DNA from: Chondrosia reniformis
Taxonomy: Eukaryota > Porifera > Demospongiae > Chondrillida > Chondrillidae
Assembly: GCA_947172415.1 (NCBI GenBank)
Contig: OX359196.1
Coordinates: forward strand, 6,387,901 to 6,451,900
Direction of reading: 5' to 3'
DNA length: 64,000 nt
Below are positions 55,401 to 64,000 of the stretch, in pieces (position 1 is the first letter of the stretch; each line of letters starts with the position of its first letter). The notes below the pieces were generated by a model. The model searched no databases. It worked only from the letters and a program-made list of their open reading frames with translations, and was not told the DNA's origin. The translations under genes and the position numbers were made by a program.

Positions 55401-56303
55401 GGTTATGAAGCCTAGATACACTGTTTGGGGTTATGAAGCGTAGTTACACCTTCTGGGGTTATGAAGCCTAGTTACACTGTTTGGGGTTATGAAGCCTAGT
55501 TACACTTTTTAGGGCTTATGAAGCCTAGATACACTTCTTAGAAGCCTAGTTACACTTCTTAGGGCTTATGAAGCCTAGATACACTTCTTGAGGGTTATGC
55601 TATGTATTTGACATGTGGTCCATCAATCTGGAATATTGCTATCTTCAATTTATGTTGCAAAATATACACTTTTCTTATGATCATACGTACGTATGATAAT
55701 TGTGGCCATTTTTCCATCAGTGTGATAATTGTGGCCATTTTTCCATCAGTGTGATAATTGTGGCCATTTTTCCATCAGTATGATAATTGTGGCCTTTTTC
55801 TCTGTCAGTATGATATTAATCATCATTTATTGTATTCTTGCTTAACAATATGTAGTACCACCATCTCTGGAAATATACATACGTATTTACGATATCTTAT
55901 GATTGTGTACGCAGAACCAGCTTATTTTCAACAACAGCAACGTGCTTTAAGAGAGGAATCAATTAGGGGACAATTGCCGTGAGTGTTTTAGTAAATGCCT
56001 ACGTACAGTTTGTGTTTACTGTAACATGGTAATGAAGTTTACCTAAATTCACTCCATTCTAATAACCTCTATAGCCATTGCTATATTATGTATTACCCCA
56101 GCTGTATTACGCATACGTATCTACGTACATGTAGGGTTGCACCATCCACACCACATATGGTACCCTCAATCAGTACAGAGGAGAGAGTGCAGAAAGAGAA
56201 GGACTGGCTAAGAGAATTTAGAAAGGATATTGCACTGTCATCATCACATCACAGCAGTCCAACTTCGCCCTCACATAATAAAATGTATCCTTTCTCATCA
56301 TAG
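46471..56303 (+). CDS. CEP164: Centrosomal protein of 164 kDa (distal appendage protein)
   Basis: Twenty-three exons close in frame to 1469 aa (human about 1460): 46471-46549, 46622-46733, 46933-47092, 47151-47448, 47744-47874, 48146-48448, 48645-48757, 48946-49257, 49556-49835, 49955-50209, 50296-50484, 50674-50733, 50859-51083, 51164-51351, 51633-51827, 51898-52156, 52268-52398, 52528-52723, 52855-52968, 53432-53928, 54255-54334, 55915-55978 and 56135-56303. The N-terminus matches the family (PIPRDWRPM) with a WW domain (GDLYYFNFKTGESSWEHPSD). A long charged coiled coil occupies residues about 390-850. Conserved C-terminal blocks include EDYSYNYAKQVLERHHKTLT and HSRTVEDELRDRWNTYL. CEP164 recruits TTBK2 to the mother centriole to start ciliogenesis. 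The last exon is the least certain. Confidence 0.9.
46833..46904 (+). tRNA. tRNA-Lys (CTT)
   Basis: A 72-nt cloverleaf lies in CEP164 intron 2. D arm GCTC/GAGC, anticodon arm TGGGA-CTCTTAA-TCCCA with anticodon CTT, T arm GAGGG-TTCAATC-CCCTC, and acceptor GCCTAGG/CCAGGGC with one A-A mismatch and one wobble pair. The A- and B-boxes are good. A T run follows at once (from 46906), a pol III terminator. It is on the same strand as the host gene. Confidence 0.9.
53020..53200 (+). repeat. 26-bp tandem repeat, about 6-7 copies
   Basis: The unit TGTGCAATGGTGTCTGTTTA plus CGTGCG is repeated in the CEP164 intron between exons 19 and 20. The false ORFs spanning it end at the repeat border. Confidence 0.88.
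55377..55600 (+). repeat. 28-bp tandem repeat, about 8 copies
   Basis: The unit GGTTATGAAGCCTAGATACA plus CCTTCTGG (variants CTGTTTGG, CTTTTTAG) is repeated in the CEP164 intron before exon 22. Later copies are irregular. Confidence 0.85.
55691..55803 (+). repeat. 29-bp tandem repeat, about 4 copies
   Basis: The unit TGATAATTGTGGCCATTTTT plus CCATCAGTG repeats in the same CEP164 intron as the 28-bp repeat, about 100 bp upstream of exon 22. Confidence 0.88.
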
Positions 56304-59300
56304 TCACTTAGACCAATGATGTTCATCGTATCCTAGAGCTGTTGAGTTTTTTACTTTAAAGTTACTTCTACAAATGCCTTATTCCTATGTATCCTTAACA
56401 GTCTCTCTAGCCCAAATGCTTCATTTCTAGGTACCTCTGATCCAAAACATTCATTACGTTTTATACTTGACAAGCATAATAATGTAAAACTGCAGAAATC
56501 ATATTTTTAAACTGTTTATATTTATCCTTATGTATACACTTCTCTTATCCCTTCTAAACCATTCTGTATGTAAATTATAATTTTTTACTACACCTGTCTT
56601 GCATTCATGAGATCATTTTCCAAGGTTCACTTCACTACCATATCTATGTACTTGCAGTTCAAATGACCTTGTGGTCAAAGTTTATAGACTTCAGGCTACA
56701 ATTGCTTATACATTATGAAGTCACTGCCTTACTGTATGTATCTGTACAGGCTGGTGCCCTATCTGAGTACATATATATCTGTTTGGTGTGTTTTGAGATT
56801 TGTATGGTACCTCCCTATAACTACATATATGATACACTAAGTCTGTCCACTATGAATCTTCATATGTATGTCTGCTACAAGCTTGTATACAGTACCAGTT
56901 TATATATATGAATATTTGACTATATGTACATAGAGAAGAATTGTGTTACTGTTGGTTTTGCTGTAATTTAAGAAGATTATGTATGCAATGGTTACAAGTT
57001 AAGATTCAATTTCATGTGACACTTTGTACACCTGACCACAACACTATGAGAACACCAACCATTGCAGGAATAGAACAAATCTATATATGGCAGGTCTGGT
57101 TGATAAATTGGTGTTGTCAAATTCCTCTCTAAGCCAGTGTACATTCATTGAATGGGCTGTTAGTTAACCCAAACAAAGTCACATGTAAAGAATTATTGAT
57201 TTTTTTGATAAAGTTTCCATATTCACTTGTCGAGACATATGTCACACCTTTAAATCCAAATCTGTGAGAACCTAAACGCCACGAGGAGATATGCTTGTTC
57301 AGTATATCAGTCAGACATTGCTCCCATGTACGTACATACACAAGACAATGCCAGTAGTATATAAGAATGTAGCCATATATATACATCTCAGGCCAATACA
57401 AATACTTCTATCAGGTACAGTTTGGATCATCAAAACGTTGAATCCTAACCCTCAGTTTAAATAATCAAATAGTTGAGATCAATTGAAGTCAAATTACTTT
57501 GGTTATGCATATCCAATACCTGAGTAATTTGACCTCAATCAGAGGAAAGACTTCCCATGTGGGCCCGGCTAATCTAAATTACTAGAGATGCTATAACAGG
57601 CATACACAAGATCCCACACACATCCGAGTTTACTTATGCTTTGATTTTGTTTGTGTTTACATATGCTAATAGTATTCATGATCCTATGTGTTGGTGAGGA
57701 TCTGTCGACCATTCAGTATTTTTGTATAAAAAAACGGATAAGGAAAAAATTTGAACGGTCACTACTCAAATATTTTTACATAGCGACACCGGCTCATTTC
57801 CATTTGCCCCGCCCATTGCATTGACTACCTACACTCCTACACAGCAACCCCTAAAAGAAGAAAACAGGAGAGTATTTCTACCGCTAGTCGAGCCGAAGAG
57901 AGCAATTATTAGACGTAGAGACGAGAAGTTAATCTTACTCAAGGAAGCAAAAATCTGCAGAATTTAAAGTAAGCCTAGCTTGGTTATTTATTGTGTAAAT
58001 TTAAATTATTATTATTTCAACTGTCAACGCATCGCTCTCTCTATAAAATATCCTCTAAAAAAAGGAGATTTTCTTACATAGCTACATAGTTGCGATACAC
58101 TTTGTGAATCCCAGCGGTATCTCAAGCTGCCATGTCTAACAGTAAGAACTAGTGGGCTGCTAGTGAGTGTTGATTTTAGTCGAAATATTTTGATCTTTTG
58201 AGCGCGTCCATGTCAGCATCTGTGTTACTGAGTTACTGTAACAATTGAAGCTACCTTATCGATAATAGTGGATCGTAGAGGTACAATGGAAGCGAGTTTG
58301 CGTAGTAATCCAAATGCAGAAGTATATTGTGCTGATAAAAACTAAACTCTTAACCTCGAATTTTCTAAGGATACTGCGTGGTTATGATGTGATGGGGCAA
58401 CTTTTCAGGACAATTTCCAATGCTTATTTAATAATTATTAAATTATTTTATTGCGTATATGAACAATTTGAATATTATACGTAATATACACAAGAATATA
58501 TATGCACTGGTCTTTTCTTTCCCTATTTGGTAGATTGAAATAACATTTCATAATGGTATAGACTTTATAGTGGTACTTGGAATCAGCACAGAAATTTACA
58601 AGATAATCAGGTACGTAAGATCACTGTCTAACTAAAGATGGCAGGCATTATTACATTTTAGCATGATAGCATGTTAGTATTAACAGTTAACCCTTTTACT
58701 TATACTACAGAAGTAATTAATTGATCTAATAAAAGCCTTTATAATGCCATAAGCAAGATGAATCAGAACAGATTGCTTTATTTTTAAATTAACTGTTTCC
58801 TATGACCAAAAGTGCACAAAACCCATCCTTTATAATTTAGACTGAATATTAAAACCGCTTATCCCTCAGTAATATTTTGAATTCTGTTGAATTGAGATCA
58901 GTAACCAATGAGCACTCCCTCCATTCCCACAAACCAATGGCATTCTTTCATTTTCCTGACATATCACAGTGTCAGTAACACTGCAGGGAGGCCAGACAAT
59001 ACTAACATGTTATGTAGTAAGCTTACTACCATCAGAGTAATACTACCATTTATTAAACTAATCAAAAATGACACCACTAGAAATATTATATCTTCCAAAA
59101 ATCTTTATATACCTATCATAATCAGTAGCGTGAATGAAACTTATAAAAAGCTAAATTGTAATTGATATATGAAGTGGTCTGTAGGATGAACTTTTTAACA
59201 CCGTTGTCTAGGTAACCCAATTACTTCAGGGTTCACCTCTTGTGACAAACCTCATTCTCCAATGTCAGTTTATTTAGTGGTAAACCATCCCCTTCAGCCT

Positions 59301-60051
59301 TAGCACATTTTCTTGTTTGTAGGGATGTTTCCTTTGTGATTTACTGTCTGTATCAAAAGTGTACATTACAGACTACACTACTACATTGCCTTATTCCATA
59401 AGTCCTGTATATAGTAAAAACACTAATATGGTCATTTGAGAAATATGTATATTATTATTAAACACTAATATGGTCATTTGAGAAATATGTATATTATTAT
59501 TAAACACTAATATGGTCATTTGAGAAATATGTATATTATTATTAAACACTAATATGGTCATTTGAAAAATATGTATATTATTATTAAACACTAATATGGT
59601 CATTTGAGAATATGTATGTATATTATTATTAAACACTAATATGGTCATTTGAGAATATGTATGTATATTATTATTAAACACTAATATGGTCATTTGAGAA
59701 ATATGTATATAGATAGCTCAATAACAAGCAACTGTCAGTGACTTATCTTTACCTAAAGTATATTATATTCAGTAGTTCAATTCTACAGTATATATATAAC
59801 AAATTATACTTAGTCTATTGATGATTTGATGATACACTGATACTATGGTATAATTTTCCTAAAACTTTAATGTGTGCCATATCAGGTTCAGGAGACTGGA
59901 AGCAGATTGTGTGAGATGAGAGAGTGAATTAATAGCATATGGGCCATAATAATATTAACCTTTAATTTTATAATTGATTTTAAAATTATAATTATATCAT
60001 ATTTACCATTTACTTTGACTATTATTGTTTTTATTCTGATATCCAGGAAAT
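56304..60051. other. Intergenic region before the giant cadherin gene
   Basis: This 3.7-kb stretch has no coding ORF that I can support; the ORFs at 56663, 56941, 57129 and 58908 lack any signature. A possible non-coding first exon of the cadherin gene ends at 57968 (AATTTAAA/GTAAGC), with an acceptor TGATATCCAG at about 60046 just upstream of the start codon. A tandem repeat lies at 59418-59705. Confidence 0.4.
59418..59705 (+). repeat. 42-bp tandem repeat, about 7 copies
   Basis: The unit AAACACTAATATGGTCATTT plus GAGAAATATGTATATTATTATT repeats about seven times upstream of the giant cadherin. Variants are GAAAAAT and an inserted GTAT. The antisense ORF is a repeat artefact. Confidence 0.92.
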
Positions 60052-63000
60052 ATGCATTTAGCAGCATCAAAGCCAAAGCATCACTTGAATGTTTCTAAGT
60101 TATCTCATCACAAGACAGCTCTTGTTCTTATATTCTCCTTCTTTTGCATCAGCAATTCAGTTGAAGTCACCACTAGGGTAGTTGAATTTAACGTTACTGA
60201 GGGAATGCCTTCTGATGAATTGATTTTTGATCCAGAAGAAGAAGATACCCTTTTTGCCTGTGTTGATGAGTTTAATTTGTTATTTGATCTAAGGGGGAGT
60301 ACAAAGAGTATTTACACAAATAGGGTTATTGATCGTGAGGTTGTTGCAGAAAGGATTTCATTACCAAATGATCCAATTGTATTTACGTGTGAATATCTTA
60401 TAGAAGGGACACCTGCCGAAATTATTCAGGTGATAATCAATTTGATAGATGACAACGACAATCGTCCAACCTTTAGAGGAATTGTAGATGGAAGCAAAAC
60501 CTACAATCAAAATGAATATTTAGTTGGTAGCCCTAAAAGTATATCAATTGATCTACCTCTAGTAGTGGATTATGATGAAGGCTTGCATAGCACTCAGCGA
60601 TTCACAATGACTCGTGAAAACCACCCAGGACTGTTTACCCTAACCACAGAGGACAGGGGCGGTGCTGAATACAGAGCCACACTTACTAGTACCAGAATCA
60701 TTGATAGAGAGATGTTTGAGAGATATGAGGCGGTAGTGACAGCATACGATGGGGGGTCCCCTCCTCTCAACAGCTCACTCATGGTCCATATAAACTTTTT
60801 AGACATTAATGATAACATACCAGTCTTTCCACAGTCAAGATACAACATCACTGCACCAGAGGATTCCGAGGCCGGCCATTTTATCCTGGATCTCAATGCA
60901 ACTGATATAGATCCTGACTCTGGTTCATTAGAGTACAGTATTGATGAACACTATTACTACTTCCTTCCCTTTAGGCCCGGAAACACACTTCACCCTATCA
61001 CTGAGGATGACCACTGGTTTAACATTGACCCCGCTACAGGAAGGCTTACCACTAGTAGACAGCTCAATAGAGAAGCCTACGATAATCACCCCATTGGGTT
61101 TTTCTTAGAAATAGTGGCACATGACGGTGAATTTCCAGGAAAGACAACTGTGACAGTATATATGGATGATATAAATGACAATGCACCGATTATAACTCCT
61201 TCCCTGGTCTATTCCACAGTTCAGGAAAACTTTGCATCTTTTCCCCTCCGACTTGGTAGTGTGAAAATATCTGATCCAGATGCAGGAATCAATGGCTCCT
61301 ACACTACCTTTGTGAGGGACACAACCACGGAGGAACAGTCTAGACTCTTCTACTTGGAAAACAGTGATGGTACTGGAAATGGCTACGGGGAGGTTGATTT
61401 TAGTCTTTTCCTCAATTCCCCGGTTGATTATGAAGAAGAACAAGAGTACCACATTACTATAGTTGCAGTGGACCACGGCTCACCTAGTCTGACCTCATCC
61501 TTTGACCTAACCATTTCTGTAGGTAATGTAGATGATAATCCTCCACTGTTCATAGGAGGACCATATTTCAGTACAGTGGTAGAAGGAAGAGCTGATGCTG
61601 ATGTTATTCAAGTCCAGATTGAGGATGCAGACGGTGATGCATATACAACCAATGACTTTAGTCTTCCCCCCTCTGTTGACTATCCCTATCAGGATCACTT
61701 TGTAATTAACGTGGGTACTGGAGTCATTAGGACAAGAGTTGCCTTAGATAGGGAAGAATTAGAAGGAGATAATTCTATATCCCTACTTGTGAAAGTTCAA
61801 AGTAAAGATATTTATAACCAATTTTGTAATACCACTGTAGTAACAATAACTGTTTTAGATGTAAATGACAATCCCCCTGTCTTCCAACAAGGCACTCCAA
61901 CTTCTGCATCTGTCAAGGAGAACCAAACTGTGGGAATGCACATTGTGACGGTTACAGCCACTGATGCTGATGAGGGCACCTCAAAGAACATAGTTTACAG
62001 CATCGAGCCAAGGAATTCAGTACCATTTTCAATTGATCAAGATGGATTAGTTAAAACCACTGCTAGGCTGGATAGAGAAAAGGAACCACCTGCCTCTTAC
62101 ACCTTCAACATTCTTGCCAGTGATGGTGTGAACAGTTCCTCTTTGCCATTCACTGTTCATATTGTTGACATAAATGATAATCCTCCCAGTTTTGCACGTC
62201 TCTTCTACAGCCGTAGCCTGAGCGAAGCTGTCAAAGTTGGATCCAGTGTAATTGATTTGACTGTATCAGATGTTGATTTAAATTCCCAGTTCCACTACAG
62301 CTTTGTGTCTGGTAACGATCTGGGTCATTTCTCCATACTTGATAATGGTACTATCATATTAATAGCTATCTTGGATAGAGAAAGATGGCCAACCTACAGT
62401 TTGGTAGCCACTGTTCATGATGGACAGTTTTCTAGTATAAATAGAGCTACAGTTAATATTACTGTACTTGATATCAGTGACAGTCCACCATTATTTGATC
62501 TACCGAGGTACACATTTGCAATCAGAGAGAATTTGCAATCTAATTCAATTTTTGGCTTAGTTAGAGCAACAAGTGAAGACCAAGAGCACAATGGATTAAA
62601 ATATTCGATTGAACCTGGAGATAGCCACTTTATAGTCACCACACATAGTAATGGGAGTGGCATTTTAACTGCAGTCAAGTCCCTTGACAGAGAAGAGGTG
62701 GAGGTGTATAATTTAACAATGGTTGCCACGACAACTGGGCAGGTAGTCATATCAGAAGGTGTTCCACTGACTATTAAAGTCTTGGATGAAAATGATAATG
62801 GCCCAGTCTTTCCCATGACAGAGATGACAATTGATATTTCGGAGAGTTTTCCGGTTGGTAGTGTATTGTTCACAGCTGCTGCACTTGATGTGGACTTGCC
62901 AGAGAATATCGATCACAGTTACTCCCTTTCAGGACAATTGGGAGGAAACTTTAATGTTGATCCACAGACAGGAGAGGTACGCTTAGAGTCTCCTTTGACC

Positions 63001-64000
63001 TTTGAATCACCAACTACTGTATGGTTTTCAGTGGTAGCTACAGATGGAACACACGATGCAACAACACTAAGAGTGAACATCAACGTCACAGAAACACATG
63101 AGAATGCTCCAAATTTCCCTGATAACTTTCCTCATCAAATCCAAATTGAGGAAGAAGCAAAGTCTGTTCAGTTGATCTATACATTCACCATCAGTGATCC
63201 AGACAGCAGTAGTGATGCAGTATCGGTGGCAGTGCACAACACTGATGGACTTGCTAGTAGTTATTTCCACATTACACAAAATGGTCAAACTGCAAAGCTG
63301 TACACCAGCATGAGTTTGGACAGGGAAGAGATTGATACACATAATCTCAGAATTACTCTAACAGACAGTGATGGCCATTTCAGTCAGTTCAATCTAGATA
63401 TCATAGTACTAGATATTAATGATAATCATCCGGTGTTTCACAACCAAGAGTACGATTTTGAGATATTAGAGAACCAGCAAATTGGAGTGTTGGTCGGTAG
63501 AGTAGTGGCTAGCGACGCTGATATTGGAGAGAATGCTTCTATTTTATACTCCCTTCACAGTCCATCAAACTACTTCTCTATTGATGAAACAAACGGTGAC
63601 ATCACGACTACAGCTATCTTGGATCGAGAGATGGATCCAACTTTTTCTCTCAAAGTAATAGCAAGAGACCAAGGAATACCTAACAGTCAGGAAAGAATTG
63701 TACAGGTCTCCATTCGAGTATTAGATGAAGATGATAATGCTCCAGTGTTTGATCCATTTGCTAGCTACTCCATTTTAGTTCATGAGAATGTTCCCCCTGG
63801 CCATGTTATCACACGTATAGTCACTACTGACCGAGATGAAGGTAGCAATGCTGAGATAGCCTTGAGCATTCTTGATCCATACTATGCAGCAGGACCTTTT
63901 GAAATATTTGGAAACAACCTTATAGTAAGTGGCAAAATTGATTATGAATCTCAGACTAGATACATCCTTCATATCCAAGCACTAGATGGAGGGGGACTTT
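60052..64000 (+). CDS. Giant cadherin (FAT/Dachsous-like), N-terminal part
   Basis: One open frame from ATG 60052 to the window end, at least 1316 aa, with no stop. A signal peptide (TALVLIFSFFCISNS) follows the Met at about residue 24. At least eleven linkers are visible: DDNDNRPTF, DINDNIPVF, DINDNAPII, NVDDNPPLF, DVNDNPPVF, DINDNPPSF, DISDSPPLF, DENDNGPVF, ETHENAPNF, DINDNHPVF and DEDDNAPVF, so there are 12 or more repeats. Two linkers (DISDSPPLF, ETHENAPNF) lack the usual Asn-Asp-Asn pattern and may bind less calcium. Large cadherins of this kind mediate homophilic or heterophilic adhesion. The C-terminus, membrane helix and any EGF/LamG modules lie outside the window, so the subfamily is open. 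Confidence 0.88.
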   Translation, partial: MHLAASKPKHHLNVSKLSHHKTALVLIFSFFCISNSVEVTTRVVEFNVTEGMPSDELIFDPEEEDTLFACVDEFNLLFDLRGSTKSIYTNRVIDREVVAERISLPNDPIVFTCEYLIEGTPAEIIQVIINLIDDNDNRPTFRGIVDGSKTYNQNEYLVGSPKSISIDLPLVVDYDEGLHSTQRFTMTRENHPGLFTLTTEDRGGAEYRATLTSTRIIDREMFERYEAVVTAYDGGSPPLNSSLMVHINFLDINDNIPVFPQSRYNITAPEDSEAGHFILDLNATDIDPDSGSLEYSIDEHYYYFLPFRPGNTLHPITEDDHWFNIDPATGRLTTSRQLNREAYDNHPIGFFLEIVAHDGEFPGKTTVTVYMDDINDNAPIITPSLVYSTVQENFASFPLRLGSVKISDPDAGINGSYTTFVRDTTTEEQSRLFYLENSDGTGNGYGEVDFSLFLNSPVDYEEEQEYHITIVAVDHGSPSLTSSFDLTISVGNVDDNPPLFIGGPYFSTVVEGRADADVIQVQIEDADGDAYTTNDFSLPPSVDYPYQDHFVINVGTGVIRTRVALDREELEGDNSISLLVKVQSKDIYNQFCNTTVVTITVLDVNDNPPVFQQGTPTSASVKENQTVGMHIVTVTATDADEGTSKNIVYSIEPRNSVPFSIDQDGLVKTTARLDREKEPPASYTFNILASDGVNSSSLPFTVHIVDINDNPPSFARLFYSRSLSEAVKVGSSVIDLTVSDVDLNSQFHYSFVSGNDLGHFSILDNGTIILIAILDRERWPTYSLVATVHDGQFSSINRATVNITVLDISDSPPLFDLPRYTFAIRENLQSNSIFGLVRATSEDQEHNGLKYSIEPGDSHFIVTTHSNGSGILTAVKSLDREEVEVYNLTMVATTTGQVVISEGVPLTIKVLDENDNGPVFPMTEMTIDISESFPVGSVLFTAAALDVDLPENIDHSYSLSGQLGGNFNVDPQTGEVRLESPLTFESPTTVWFSVVATDGTHDATTLRVNINVTETHENAPNFPDNFPHQIQIEEEAKSVQLIYTFTISDPDSSSDAVSVAVHNTDGLASSYFHITQNGQTAKLYTSMSLDREEIDTHNLRITLTDSDGHFSQFNLDIIVLDINDNHPVFHNQEYDFEILENQQIGVLVGRVVASDADIGENASILYSLHSPSNYFSIDETNGDITTTAILDREMDPTFSLKVIARDQGIPNSQERIVQVSIRVLDEDDNAPVFDPFASYSILVHENVPPGHVITRIVTTDRDEGSNAEIALSILDPYYAAGPFEIFGNNLIVSGKIDYESQTRYILHIQALDGGGL

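Overview
The window is metazoan nuclear DNA: spliced genes with GT-AG introns, compact head-to-head gene pairs, intronic minisatellites and interspersed repeats. Gene content (cadherins with intronless ectodomain exons, a duplicated TRIM-NHL gene, CEP164, MOSPD2, SPATA4, GRXCR) together with low GC and tight packing fits an early-branching animal, most likely a demosponge. That placement is inference. All exon models were built by eye from the sequence; splice phases were checked and close in frame for every multi-exon gene described as complete.

Layout. 1-1830 (-): 5' part of a PDZ-domain gene. 1951-4807 (+): GRXCR-like glutaredoxin/cysteine-rich protein, with two tRNA-derived SINEs in an intron. 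5003-5694 (-): NXT (p15) mRNA-export factor. 5759-8530 (+): SPATA4. 8778-9954 (+): unrecognised coiled-coil protein. 10127-14818 (+): SGT1 without a TPR region; its third intron holds three different minisatellites and an inverted copy of its own first exon. 15305-20066 (-): MOSPD2 (CRAL-TRIO, MSP domain, C-terminal membrane anchor), with a 36-bp minisatellite in an intron inside the MSP domain. 20105-20753 (+): a small protein resembling POLR1D isoform 2. 21128-23311 and 25462-27636 (+): tandem TRIM-NHL paralogues. 27796-29933 (-): MMTAG2 (C1orf35). 30003-35553 (+): NUP54. 35633-39798 (+): NAD(P)H-hydrate dehydratase (NAXD). 40012-41023 (-): unrecognised 192-aa protein. 41372-44404 (+): protocadherin-like receptor. 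46471-56303 (+): CEP164 in 23 exons, with a tRNA-Lys in intron 2. 60052-64000 (+): start of a giant cadherin that runs off the window.

History. Segment 19608-24383 was tandemly duplicated as 24385-28312. The copies contain two intact TRIM-NHL genes plus broken pieces of MOSPD2, the POLR1D-like gene and MMTAG2. One copy later received a 362-bp insertion (23841-24202) flanked by 13-bp target-site duplications and carrying a hammerhead ribozyme; the other keeps the empty site. The other copy lost about 480 bp containing a shared promoter.

The genes do not form one pathway. Several are housekeeping (NXT and NUP54 in nuclear export and pore; SGT1 chaperone; NAXD metabolite repair; MOSPD2 membrane contacts). 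Two are cilium-associated by family (CEP164, SPATA4). Two are cell-surface cadherins. The strongest unusual signals are the hammerhead-bearing insertion, a NUP54 minisatellite that repeats a 3' splice site, the long SGT1 inverted repeat, and replacement-rich divergence between the TRIM-NHL copies.
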